The notes beneath the pieces were generated by a model that had not been told where the DNA came from, searched no databases, and worked only from the letters and a program-made list of their open reading frames with translations. From NCBI GenBank assembly GCA_964036155.1, contig OZ038423.1, positions 33,929,249 through 33,993,248 of the forward strand: a DNA stretch of 64,000 bases. Reading direction: 5' to 3'. The DNA comes from Diploscapter coronatus (Eukaryota > Nematoda > Chromadorea > Rhabditida > Rhabditidae). Positions 37,801-49,811 of this stretch are shown piece after piece. The position numbers were made by a program, and so were the translations under genes. Numbering within the stretch: the first letter of the stretch is position 1; the number at the start of each line of letters is the position of its first letter.

Positions 37801-40686
37801 ATTAGAAAATTGGCTGATGACTTGTTTTCGTAGCAGGATGAACTTTTGGATGACAGATCATTCCAATTAACGACGAAAAAATCTAGCTGAACTCCTTCTT
37901 GTCAAGATGCAAATAGCTCTGAGTGACGTCGAAAATTCTGAGAATTTCAGGAGCCAACGGCCTGTGTCTACAACGACAATGTGCCCGTGCGACGCGTCAG
38001 TCTCGCGGAATTCACCGGGCTCGAGCCACAGGAAAAACTCGAGTAACTCATAAATTATTTAGAAAATAGCCATAGAGTTTTTTGCCAAATTGGCCCTTTG
38101 CATGATCTTTGACACTAAAATTTTGACGATTCCGAACAACAAGTTATTTTTTTTAATTTTAAGGGATGATGAAATTATTTGCAACTTGCGCATAACGTGA
38201 AATTACGAAACCAAGAATCTCCTTAGAGTTTTCTAGACTAGAGTCATTGATATTGTTACACGAAGCACTTAGCTAATGCCATGAAAATTACATATTCAGC
38301 AGGGATGCATAATTAAGCCGAGACTTCTAACTTATTTTCACACATCGATGATATTTAAATTTAGCGAAATAAGTCAGCCATCGTGGAAATGCTCGGTGTC
38401 TCCATCGTCACTGCTCAGCTCGTATTCTGCCAGAAGAAGATCAGTGTTGTCAACAGATGTGCCTGATTCGCCCTCGAAGAAACTCACTCCACAAAGGGAA
38501 GAATCGATTGAAACAAGCGCCGCTATAGACAGGTAATTAGCACATTCGATTGAAGTCAAAATGTCATACGCCACTTGTAAGAAGCAAGTTTGGAATAGAG
38601 CACGATTTTCAAGGGACACTTCAAAAATTACCTCATCCCTCGATAAAATAAACTTAATTCTTATGAATATCATGTCATAAATTATCAGCAAAATCTGAAT
38701 ATCCAAAATGTGTATAGCAGATTCATGAAAAAATCGTGTCGAAAGATAAAATCAGCTGAGCACGGCATGTAAATCCCTATAGGTCCGACAATATTTTTTC
38801 TTTCAAATTGTGCCAAAATTGGCATCACTTTATTATATTTTTCTTTATTTATCTCCTGGGCGATCTTCTCTTTCTCTTTTTCTCTCCATCTATCCTCCCA
38901 GAGCTTTTCCCGCCCCTTTCTTTTGTGTGAGATCAGCAGGCGAACAAGCGGTTGCTTCTCAATAAAGTTGTGTTTAATAGTCATTGTTGAAATCTGTGTT
39001 CAATTACTGTTCTGTTCTAACCAACAAGCCACTAACCCCACAGAAAGGTCATCCCCACAAGGAGCCATTCTGTTCACAAATCAACTGTCTCTGCAAGAAC
39101 AATACATATCTTCTTCAATTCATTTTGCATAGATTCATGCATTGCAAATATCGTCTTGACGCAACAGCGAAAGATGTTTTAAAAGTAAACTAGGCCTAAA
39201 CAATAATTCTCCACAAAGCTAGTAAATTGTCATTCCGCAAGCAATAAAAAGACGCGTGACAAATTTCAAATTTATTTACATCGAAGCTCGTGTGATAGCT
39301 AAAACATAATTCACCTTCAAACTACAGATTCCATTACTCCGGTTGAGAAACAATAATAAACTGCTTCATCTTGAATATGAACTCTGTGCCTCATAAGCTC
39401 GATCATTCACATCTTCAAGTGCTTAAGGATCTAATAAGGAAACGAATTTATTTCCATCTCAAACTCTTCCGTCTTTCTTCTCAGGCGATGTCTCGCGAAA
39501 TCCTCGCCGAATTCTGCCCATTCCTCCAAATATCGCCGAGCCCCGGCATAATAAATGACGCACTCCAACTGATGAAATTTTTAGTTGCCTAAATGAAATA
39601 TTGAAGAGGCTCCCCGATTCTAACTTTTTTGTCACATTTCGTGTTTGGATTTGCCGAAAATGCCAGATGATTCCGAGACAAAGACGAGTGGAACAAGACA
39701 CAGAAATCGAATTAGAGGAGTTCGTGACGAGCAGAAAACGAGATTCCTAACAGTGAATTTGACTGCAAACTTGTAAAAATTCGGAAGAAAAGAACAGCAA
39801 ATCGGACTAATCTGTGATTTTCGAGGCGTTAAAATTAGATAATTAGCGAGGGATAGAACTTGTTTTTCGAATAGGAATCATTCCTGCGGGATCAAATTAG
39901 TGCAGCTAGCTGGATTACTAGATGTACAAAAATCATTCATAGGATAACCTATGCATTCGATAGAATGAATCAATCAACCATAACACATTTCAGGATAACT
40001 CTGATGCAAGAAAGACTGTCGAAATTGGACCACAACGACAATCACAAAGGTGCAGAAGACAAGCAGGTTGTGCATGAAATCATCGAGAGGATTTCAAATT
40101 GCCTCGGTAGATTAACTCAATCGACGAATGATTTAGCCGGGTACGAGAAATCGAGCTTATTTTAGCCTAGCATAATCGAATAATGCAAACTTTCTCGAAA
40201 TATCGTGATTTTCAAAAAGGAAGAAAAATGATTGAATTAAAGCCGCAAAATAGTTTAATGAACTTCGTATTTAGAACCTCACGAAAAGACGAGAAAGCAG
40301 GATTTCTGATAACAGAAGTAGGCATTTTTCTCAATAAAAATTAAAATACAAATATTTTAGCTGGTCGATACAACTGACCATCTGCTTGTTAATTTGATCG
40401 CCCTCTTGTCACATTTGTCTGTCTATCATTCTGAACTTCTTCAAACTGAATTGACACAGGTAATCTTTTGATTCTTCCGCATTCAACAACTGGCTTTTGA
40501 TATTTACTGTATTTACACTAATAATTCGACTTTCATAAAAACTTTTTCATTCAGACACTGAAATCGTTGTTGGTGATGCTGAAATCTTTCGAAGAAGCAT
40601 CGATAAATCTTAATCGAGACGCTACACGATTAATTTCTTCTTTAGCCCAATTAAACCGTGCAATTCACACGATACGGACCAAATAG
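34819..40686 (+). CDS. Unrecognised helical protein (245 aa)
   Basis: Seven exons keep phase: 34819-34875, 37951-38042, 38365-38532, 39994-40140, 40275-40317, 40361-40459, 40555-40686. The product starts MNSKDIADFLRRSNSICDQ. It has a middle rich in Ser, Arg and Pro (SSYSARRRSVLSTDV, SPSKKLTPQREES) that looks disordered and phosphorylatable. From about residue 105 to the end it is almost all amphipathic helix (IIERISNCLGRLTQSTNDL, LLVNLIALLSHLSVYHSELL, TLKSLLVMLKSFEEASINLN). It has no signal peptide or membrane span. The length and all-helical C-terminal half would fit a small coiled-coil subunit of a multiprotein complex, but no family was recognised. The first intron of 3.1 kb is far longer than the others, so the first exon is the least certain. 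An extra exon near 37090-37247 is possible. Confidence 0.6.
34876..37950 (+). other. Long first intron of the helical-protein gene
   Basis: 3.1 kb, far larger than the 50-1,460 bp of the gene's other introns. The right half includes one segment with coding character at 37090-37247, listed separately. I see no other gene, RNA or mobile element in it. Confidence 0.4.
37090..37247 (+). CDS. Possible extra exon (acidic, helical)
   Basis: Between a TTTGCCAG acceptor and a GTGACG donor the frame reads ESEEEEEGKEHIQAEECDLL and then REAIREIPREIRRKLAETM. This is acidic, then strongly amphipathic helix, and unlike the shadow frames around it. It leaves in phase 0 and could join the exon at 37951. It needs an upstream exon ending in phase 1, which the exon at 34819-34875 is not. 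It could be an alternative 5' part of the same gene or chance composition. Confidence 0.3.
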
Positions 40687-40915
40687 TCTCATAACTATCC
40701 GTCATTAGTCTATTTTTGCTGTATACTTTCATCGTCTTTTGCCTCTAGAAAAAATTGGAAAGTAAGGAGAATAAATCTATACTGGCTCAATAGGGACAGA
40801 TGATAGCTTATTTTTCTTACGAATTTAGTTTCAAGATGCGAGTATTTCTATTCATCACAAAATGTCAATATGTCAATAATTCGATATATATGTAAGTTTG
40901 ACAGAATGATGAACA

Positions 40916-40921
40916 ATAAAA
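40916..40921 (+). terminator. Poly(A) signal of the helical-protein gene
   Basis: AATAAA about 230 bp after the TAG stop, directly followed by a T-rich run. Confidence 0.5.
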
Positions 40922-41286
40922 TTTTGAAAAGGTTTCGTGAAATTTTGCTTGATAAAATCACATCGTCGAAGAGAAGCTGATGATGAGTTGAAACGAAGAG
41001 CTGATTTTTTGTGTTAAAGCTTCGTTGAATGGCGATGGTGCAGAAGAAAGCCTATGATGGAATGCTGCATCAAGATTAATCTTGTCTAACAGAATCGTTG
41101 TCTACTGTTATCGTCAATCACTTGTCAGAGATGAAAAATTTCGTGATTTGCAATTTCTTTGAATCACAACATTTGAATACATTACTGAAACCTTGCCATA
41201 TTAGAATAACCGACAGATAGAACGAACAATATATCTGTGAAGTATTCAACATTTCAAATTCATTACCACGTCTTCTCATCTACGAC

Positions 41287-42208
41287 ATGGCTCTGAATAT
41301 CGAACCAAGCTCTGCAAGCTTCCCTGCGTCTGGTGGAAACGGTATTCAACAAGACAACTTCGAGGAGATAAGTCTTCAAGCTCTCAAAACAAGTAAAATA
41401 GAGTGGAGAAAGAACGAGTGCTCTACAATCTTCACTCTATTTCTAGTTGTCTGCGAGTTTGTGGCTTACAAATAACCATTCGTCTCGACAAAGCTATGGA
41501 ATAAAGCCTCATGAATTTCAGCGACCTGCACGATCATGTCGACTGTCGACACGCGCCACGCCTTTAAAGTAAAGGTGCGAGATGGTGGACAGTTCAAAAT
41601 TCCCAAGAAATCTTGACTTCAAACAACTCGATCAAAACCAAAGAGTGATGAAAGAAAAAGATCATTTGCAGAGCAGCAACAACGACCATTACAGAGTCAG
41701 GCCTGTGTATGGATTCGTGGCAGCCAAGGGCACGCACAAGCTCGAAGTCATGCGTCTGGCTGGTAAGTTGAGAAACTGACAAATCAGTAGCGATAAATAG
41801 AAATGAACAATGGTTTGATACACGGATAATCTCGCTGCTGCAATGTTGACTAAATTTTCAATAATTACTGACACATGTTAGCTTTGTCAACACTCTTGAC
41901 AAGTAATCAAATATTTTTTCAGGACCCCCCAACGAAGATAAGCTGGTTGTCCAGGTAAGATATTCATGAGCCATTTAACGCTAGGATCTAATTAACTAGA
42001 TTGTATGTGATTTGCACCAAAATGCGATGATCTCTCCATCATTTTCGTACAAACAAATGACCTCAACTCAAATTACACTCCTCATTAAAAACAGCTATTT
42101 ATGTAATTACAGTGGGCTGAAGTCCCTGAAGACGAAGCGGATGCCCAAGCCCCCTTCAAAGCCGGAGCGCAGAGCGGCGAGGTGATTCTCCCTCTCAAGG
42201 CTACCTAG
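41287..42208 (+). CDS. Sperm-specific MSP-domain protein (SSP type, 108 aa)
   Basis: Five exons keep phase: 41287-41341, 41522-41574, 41672-41762, 41923-41954, 42113-42208. The whole protein is one MSP domain: NIEPSSASFPASGG at the start, TRHAFKVKSSNNDHYRVRPV in the middle, then GPPNEDKLVVQWAEVPEDEA and QAPFKAGAQSG near the end. This matches the C. elegans SSP family closely. These small soluble proteins are made in nematode sperm and relate to the major sperm protein that drives crawling by filament assembly. Four introns in a 327-base coding sequence contrasts with the mostly few-intron msp/ssp genes of C. elegans. A poly(A) signal lies 55 bp after the stop. The family identity is firm; sperm expression is inferred from it. 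Confidence 0.92.
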
Positions 42209-42262
42209 ACACACATACTAGTACACCGACCCACACGCCAACGCCATCAAATTCAACGGGGC

Positions 42263-42268
42263 AATAAA
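42263..42268 (+). terminator. Poly(A) signal of the MSP-domain gene
   Basis: AATAAA 55 bp downstream of the TAG stop, a normal spacing for a nematode gene. Confidence 0.65.
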
Positions 42269-43933
42269 TTATGTGGGATGTGACTCGATATTTTCTATGT
42301 CTGCGCACGTTTACACATATTCTGGCGGGTGCCGAGATCGCTGTAACCAAGTGGTTTTCGAGTTTGTAACAAAATGCGAGTATTCTGTATCACGTACATT
42401 TTTGCTAGCATTGTCTTTTTCAAGAATGTCACCACCCAACTCTAGAATTGCATGGATGGGAATTATATAATACGTGATTTTTACAAGCATGCGAAACTTT
42501 AAAGTGAATACGAGCTTTCATAACAAGTGCCCATTTACAAATGAAGTGAGCTTTATAAATTACACATCGTTGAATTAGTTGTGAATCTCAAACAGAATAT
42601 TTAAAAATGCGAACAATTGAAAATTCAATTTCCGAAGGAAGCTGATTCTAGTTAAAGCACGTAAGACTTCACAAAAATAAATAAATAAAAAATCGGTAAT
42701 CAGGTAAATTACTTTCTCGTTGAAAAGTCGCTTTCTGAGAATAGAAATAAAAACGTTAGAATTCTCATTAATAGATAATTTGTCGGTAATGAACCATTCA
42801 TAACGAAGAAAAGAAGTTTATTTCAAAAAGTTTTAAAAATACTTTATTTTTGAGAAGGGCATCTTGTATTCCTTGCTACCTTGCAAATCTTTCAAAATCA
42901 AAGGTCAATTTAGTGCAAATTTAGAAGATCTCAAGCTATGGAAGATTTAAACTATGCAGGAGCATATTTTGAACTGACAATCACTAAAAATAACCTTGAT
43001 TTTGAAAAATTGACGAGATGTTAAGAGATTCAAGAAATAAAACAGCGAAAAGGAATCTTGATTGATTAATCGAAGTTAGAGATCAAATATATCACGAAAA
43101 TTACCCGAATCAACGAATGAATGAATGAGGACCAAAGGGGAAAAACCTGTAAAACGATTTAAAATTTGCATTTTTTTCAATGATCTGAAGAAGGAAGATC
43201 TTCGAGATCGGCATTTTATACAACTTTAAAATTACTTTGTGAAGATACAAGAAATAGTCTAAATTAGGTATTTTTGAAGAAAAAGGATAAAAATAAAAAA
43301 AAATTTACGATATGAAAAGAGTAAGAAAGACAATAAAATGAAGATGGTATATATATACTAAAAAAGTCCAAATGTGGTAATTAAAGTAGAAATAGCATAG
43401 CATATCATTATCCATAGATGATGAGGGGTAATTATCATTAAAACTAGAGAAGAAGAAAGGAGGAATGTTTAGTCTGACAATTTCACATGAAAAAGGGGGA
43501 ACGGACCTGATTTCGGGGTTTTGGAGAGCAGAAACGAAGACTAAGGAAAGGAGGGAGCAGTGAGATAGGAGACTAGAAATCACGCATTTTGACAGGAAGA
43601 AGTTGACAGGATGAAGCAGAACGGCAGGGAGGTCGGAAGGACACTGACACGGGGCTGATCTGAAATCAAGAAATTCGAATCGTTGGTTCTAGACATTTTA
43701 TGCCAACTGTCAATTTAGAAAAATGAATTTGAAGAAAGAAAACAACTTGCGACAAGAATTAGTCATCTCGAAGATTTTCAGCATTGACCAAAGGAGAACT
43801 TTTTTATCCTATTCAATTCATTCATCCCAATCACTTATGAATTTGGATGTGAAATAAGACGGTTTCAACTTTTCACGAATGTATGCGCCAACTTTCGAAA
43901 TTTTCAAAAGTTCTAAGTTTCAAACTAACTTGG
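42269..43933. other. Convergent intergenic region, nothing recognised
   Basis: 1.7 kb between the 3' ends of the MSP-domain gene (+) and the SPRY/SOCS gene (-). It is AT-rich, with A-rich tracts on the + strand around 43100-43560. The - strand open frame at 43305-43583 lacks splice context or a domain. Confidence 0.4.
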
Positions 43934-46728
43934 CTATTGCTGGAAATAGAGCATCCCCTGAATGTAGGGCGGGAGGTTTGGAATGAGTTTGGGAATCTGG
44001 TTGGCGTCGCGCATCCCACGCAGAGTCCGCATGCACTGCGAGAACAGAGAGGGGGCTTCCGCTGAAACACGAGATAACTCATCAATGATTTCGTCAACAA
44101 ATTTGAACCGATTATTGAAATTTCCAAGTACAACAGCGTGATTTGTGAATGATGATTGACATGATATATTGATACACATCATTTTCTAACATTCACAATG
44201 AGCCGAATTTTCTTCTATTTTAACCTACACCCTCCCCCACTCGTAAATCCACTAGATTTGTTCAAAATCAAAGAATATTGTGCAAAACCTGAATTGAAAT
44301 AGCAAAGTGAGTGTGAATGGCGAGTTATGTCAAAGTTAATTTTCAATGTTTTGCACTATTTCGCAAAATTGCACCTGGCAATCCGCCGATGTAGTGAATG
44401 GCGATGGTGGAGTTGCCCCAGACAGAAGACACAGCCGGGTAAAGAGTTTTGCCCTGCAGACCACGGAAGGCCACGCCCAGGTAGCTGTGGTCCGTCGCGA
44501 ATGCCAGATAGCCTTCGTCCATATCCAGGATGCAGTAAATCTGAAAAAGATATATTCTAGTTTTGAAGAAACTGCTTATTGTTTTCGAGCATTCCATTCG
44601 AATAGATAGACAACAGAATTAAATGAGATCGTTTTGTTTATCCATGTCCATAAACGAAAGCCAATGTTTTTGAGGATACTTGATGCTTCGTCTCAAGGCA
44701 TGACAGACAGACAGACCTTTTTGGGTGCCTCAAAAGGTTTGGAGCCAAAGAGAGTTGGATAGGCTCGTCTGCTGACGGCAGGGACTTTGTGGGAGAACGT
44801 CTCGTGGAGCACTTCATTTTTCCCTGAAGGTTTTTTACCGATTATTTCAAATTCGGTTATTTACCGGGGCGAGACGGAATTCCGGTTCCGATTGTTCGAA
44901 ACTCAATCTCGCCGTCTCACCCTTGCTATCTACTATTCTACCAATTCATTCCCCTCCTTCACGCATTTGCAAAACCATATCAATATCTGTACCTCTTCCC
45001 TTCCCACATACTACTCCATCATTAAAACCAAGCCCACTTCTCAACCTTTGTTTCGAGAAATCTCATCATTTCAAAAAGACTAACTCAAATCCCATCCATA
45101 GCTATCGGCAAGCAGTCCCAACATGGACACGTATCCAGACATCTGAGGGACGATGGTCTTCTCGGCCACGCCCACCACGGGGTTCGTCCCTCTCATGTCC
45201 TCCGGCCAGATTATCGCCCACACGTGGAAGCCGCTCTTGAAGCCGACCTGCAATTCGTTCCTGTCAAATGAACACTTTCGAAAGGAAAGACGAATGTCTG
45301 ATCATTTTCGATAACAATGTCCAAGTATCTTTTTACAGAATCATTTAAGAAAATCGTCAGATCACAATTTCGCTTTTATTTCATTTTCCATCCTCATTTT
45401 TTCCAACTAACCTTGCCAATGACACAGTCAGTGACCTGCGCCCGCGTGCCTCTGAGCATCGTGTTCGGATCGATTAGCATCACGTTGTCCGAGCTGCAAC
45501 AGAGACATCATTATTCCAAGAAAATCTATTCATTAATCTTCCTGTCTCATTACCAGCTTCAACTCAACTCAACTATACACTTCATCTCTAACATCAATAA
45601 ACGCACTACATCAAATGGAAAGTTTGATTTTGCGTTTTGCAAGTTTTTTTTCTATAGTCCGTCACTTTGAAGAAAATGTAGCATTGATAGTGATGAAAGT
45701 TGGTGTGAACCTTCCAATAAGCCTGTGCAAATGCATATAAAAGTGACAAGATTCTGTCACTTCAAGTTACTACTTCGTTCCATTCAACTCACAGTTTATT
45801 TGCATTCCAGCCGTGGTTGACGACCACTTCCGGAGTGGGTTTGGGTCCGTTCAGCACGGCATAGAGACGGGGCGGGACGAGGAACTTCTGAAATAACCAT
45901 TGAAAGATGCCGAATGACTCATGTTGACTGCAAGATTCGGCATCTTTTATGTCAAAGCCAGTATCAGAAAGGTGAACTCGTTTTTGCAATTTTCATTGCA
46001 GCGGAGCAATCGATAGACAAGAGAGTCGATTTGCAAAAGATTGAATGCTGCTTCTCTTCAGTGTAATTTTCAATTTCAAAGACATCTATTTTATCAATTT
46101 TCAAGCATCCAACTGCTTACGTGAGAAGGAATGCGCATGTTCTTAGCGAACCGAGCCTTTTCGAGAGCAGCCACGTAACGAGGCATCTTCTCGGTGGGCC
46201 GTCCGGGGGTTTGTTCTTGCTCTGCCTGGGCCAATTTCCTCTTCCTCTGTGCGGGGGTAGGGCTGTTCGTCTCCATCTCAGATGCATTGTTATCGCCTGA
46301 AAATAACAAAAATTGATGTGATTTCAAACAGATTTTTTACGAAGAGGCGCGAATGATGACATCGACATGAGTATGTTAGGTTCGCGAAAATCGCTCAAAT
46401 ATTTCGATAAATTTTATGATTTTCAAGTCGAATAATGCCTAATGCATGTTTTAATTAAAGCTGTGTGGACATCTAAAATATCGCATTGTGTTGAAACTTG
46501 TGAAATAAACTATGAAGAACTGCTCTGTGAATAAAGAAATGGAAGAAATTTGTAAATTACACCAAAGCAAGTTTTTCTAGTGTTCTCCAAATTGTGCATA
46601 CCGAAAGGGATGGCTTTGGACCTGAGCTGTGCTTTCCTTGACCGTTTGGCTGCGGCTGCAGTCTGGTTGCGTTTGACGACGCCCTCGACGGACTGTCCCC
46701 TCGTGGCCGAGCGAGTCAACGGTGCCAT
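43934..46728 (-). CDS. SPRY domain/SOCS-box protein (SPSB/Gustavus type, 347 aa)
   Basis: Eight exons keep phase: 46728-46602, 46296-46121, 45887-45793, 45493-45412, 45247-45085, 44823-44717, 44540-44375, 44061-43934. The first 100 residues are basic and rich in Ala, Lys and Arg ([23 protein letters not shown]), a likely nuclear localisation or disordered region absent from the short vertebrate SPSBs. The SPRY domain (about 105-305) shows SPSB hallmarks: [39 protein letters not shown] and [20 protein letters not shown]. The last 42 residues are a SOCS box ([12 protein letters not shown], then [15 protein letters not shown]). SPSB proteins are substrate receptors of Cullin5/Elongin-BC ubiquitin ligases; in Drosophila, Gustavus binds Vasa. 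Substrates here are unknown. Family identity is very secure. Confidence 0.9.
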
Positions 46729-48095
46729 CCCTTTCTAGTCTCCTTTCCCTATGCCTTTTGTCCTGTCTCCTCCCTGTCAGCCTCCTGTAGTTGACCTTCC
46801 GAGTCTCTGGTCAAGTGCAGACCAATTTGAAAACGAGGATGGGCTTGGCTTGGCTTATCAACTGCAGCAAGCTGAAATTCACGTGATTTTCACAGAAAAT
46901 AAGGAAAAATGATGAGATACAAGAACAACCGAGTGAAGAATGAGCAGCAAGTGGTTAGGAGAGAGCGAGGTTTGTGACTGCAAGGCGTTGCAGAACTGTC
47001 ACTTGTCTCAAACAGGTGTGAAGTAGGAAACATATAGAATATTTGGGAAAATTCGTATATTCAGTGCCCGTATTTATGAACTATCAGGCAGAATGCAGAA
47101 GAATGATCGATGGGAGAGTTAGGAAAGTTTTGGAATTTCAAATAGATTGTGCAAAATTCGGTGATTGGAGAATGTTAAATGGGGAAGGTTTGAGAAACTC
47201 CAGAAAAAATCAGTAAACCGATAAAATTTTGGAAATCAAGCAGAGACAGATGAAAATTGCAGAACTGACCGAAAACTCCTTCAAAACCGCACTGCATTAC
47301 GCGGCTGATGTCTAAACCTACAGTACCGAATGCGAAAGAGTGAAAAACTTCTTTCTCTTCCTAATGCTATCTCGCCTTCGCATCAGAAAAACGCTCCATT
47401 ACCAAACTTTTTCGTCAAACTCTCTTTGGGAAGTGTGTCTCCCTCACTTCACACTGCTACAGTCGATGGTCAGCGAATTTCCCCTATCAAAACTATAACG
47501 TTAGCCGCGTAATGCAGTGCGTTGAGCTTTCACATCGTATTTTTTCGAATCTGTTTGTTTCATTATCATGTTCAAGCTTTCATGGAATTTGGATATTTGG
47601 AAACCTCAAGCCATGTGAAATAGAGTGAGGGATGGTAGGGAAAACGACTCTTTTCTCACTACTTCGTATGGCTTGAGGGATTGAGATTTCCAGGTTGCCT
47701 GGAGTTTCATGAACTGAAAATGCTTTATCCAGAGTTGAAGTCCATTTGAAGTTTCGTGTTTTCAAACAGATCTGCCTCACTATGGCGTTTTTCCCTATTA
47801 TTTCGTCGTTTTCCATCATTCATCTTGATTAATTTATATTTTTCAAAGCTTTCAAATCACTTTATTTAGAATCCACACAATAGGACACTAGAAAACTTTA
47901 CAAACAAGATTATACTCATAATCCGAATGGCAAAAATGAGATATGAACCCGGAGACAGTTGTCAGGTGTACAATTTCAAAGGAAAAAATTCACTTGATCC
48001 AAAATGTTGCAAAATTTAATTCAGTGATCAAATTTTATCAGATCTTCTTCCAAATTCGAAGTCAAAGGAAATTTGTAAGTCGGGTACGTTTGAGA
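46729..48095. other. Region upstream of the SPRY/SOCS gene, with one MITE
   Basis: 1.4 kb between the SPSB start and the lectin stop, both on the - strand. Apart from the inverted-repeat element at 47288-47521 I see no gene. The - strand frame at 47580-47819 has no splice or domain support. Confidence 0.4.
47288..47521. mobile_element. MITE-like element, 234 bp
   Basis: It is bounded by a perfect 19 bp inverted repeat: CGCACTGCATTACGCGGCT at the left and its complement at the right (AGCCGCGTAATGCAGTGCG). The interior has only chance open frames. No obvious target duplication flanks it. The perfect ends suggest a fairly recent insertion. Confidence 0.75.
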
Positions 48096-49811
48096 TTAAG
48101 TCCTCGAAATCTGTCGCATGCAGATGTAGGGTCTCGTCACCATGCAGAATTCATCCGTCCATAGACCGTCTTTCGAGAGTAATACGCAGTTCTAAAAATG
48201 AAAATTCATTGTCGTAGATGTTCAGACTTTGATCGCCAAAAGAATTGTGAAATCTTCGTTTTCCGTCTGCCGAGTAATTTTTCGCACAACTCTACTAACG
48301 ATATCATATCGACAGATAACTGTTTTACCTCATTATGATTGGCATTATCCGGTTGGCCCTTCTTCCAATTCACAAAATCGACACGAGAATAATCGGAGTT
48401 GATGAGTTCCTTCTCCTTCTGCACGTCGTTCGTTCCGATCCAAGCAGCTTCGTCGCGAATCAGATCTGAAAAATCGTATTTTATAGTTTTCAGATTGAAA
48501 TTCCTACCAGTCAATTGATTGTTAGTCTTCATGTTGTGAATGGAAGCCAGATGACCGCCCCAATCGTTGCAGCCCTCCTCTGCTAGATACCAAGATAGTC
48601 GCTCCTATAAATATGCGATGCCCAAGTCAGTTATCATCAATCCGTCCATAGATATTAGATGTTTTATTGGAAGCATTTTCGTGATGAAATTAAAAATTTT
48701 CGGAAATTAAATTTGAAAATTCTCAGATGTGATCTAATATTTTATCTTCACATGTTTGAGAATTGATTTGCATGAGATGAGGACATTTTCGCATGAGTTA
48801 TCAAGAAAGTTTTGGAAAATATACTTACTTCCATGTAGAGATATTCGAAGCCATCGATTTGTTTGCCCGACATGAGAGTTATTCGCTTCTAAATAATTGT
48901 TTTCTTGGAAAATCAACAACTCCTTCCTACATTGATCTTCTTGATTTCTGACTCGAACCTACGTCGCATTTCAATCAGCTCATTTGACGATTTCTCTTCC
49001 ACTAGCCGAATGTATTGGTTCATTTTAGCCTGAAATTTGTATTCTTTAATTACAAATGATAAGTTTTGTTCAATAGAACCTCCAATCCCTGTATGAGTCT
49101 GGCATTCTCTTTGTTCATTTCAGCCAATTTCTGTTCGAGTTCTTTTTGAGTAACTGAATGTTCAGCCTAAAGCATTATTCGTTCACGAGAAATCTGCGTA
49201 CCTACGAAAATACTGACATTCTGTTGATTATCGACTTTCCTTGAAGATTCGACTGGATAGTTATTTTCACTCGATTGTCTCGGATAAGAGGAAGCTGAAA
49301 TTACGAACTTATGAAGGCCAGGATGCAGTATTCTAGGCATTTCACCCTCTTGCGAAGTGTATTGATTGTATCGAGCTCGAATTTTTCCATTAGCACCAGA
49401 AAATCTAGCCGTATGTCTTTGACTGTGAATTTGTGGACGCGAATCTATTGTTCTGGCTCCTAAATTGGAATTGGATGATCTCCATGAAGATTTTTACTCC
49501 GATTCAGAATATTTATCGAATTTGTCGACCTTCCGAAGATCATTTTTATTCTTTTGCTCAGATGTCATGATTTCAGTAATAATGACAAGATTATAATTCT
49601 CACCTCTCAGTCTCTGTGAAGGCGTGTGATTTTCTTCACAGGACTTCAGCAATTGTCGAAGGCAGCGAATTTCCGCCGCCCAATTGAAGCCGAAGTCCGT
49701 GCAGCGATATTCGACATCTTCTTCACTGGTCACCTCCCCTTGTTCACTCAATTTGACTATATCGATGAAAAATATAAGCGTTACCAAGTAGAATGAGTGC
49801 CAGAATCTCAT
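48096..49811 (-). CDS. Secreted coiled-coil C-type lectin (324 aa)
   Basis: Nine exons keep phase: 49811-49604, 49459-49346, 49294-49218, 49166-49080, 49029-48931, 48888-48829, 48604-48508, 48465-48329, 48191-48096. A signal peptide (MRFWHSFYLVTLIFFIDIV) leads. A Cys-containing N-terminal segment and a polar linker come next. A heptad-rich coiled coil lies at about residues 134-195 (QKELEQKLAEMNKENARLIQ). The C-type lectin domain runs from about 215 to 320, with LSWYLAEEGCNDWGGHLASI, the WIG core, a QPD motif in KKGQPDNANHNENC, WTD near the end and a final PYIC. QPD usually favours galactose-type ligands. The coiled coil would make oligomers, as in collectins (inference). Nematode lectins of this class are often gut or hypodermal defence proteins. 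Confidence 0.85.
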
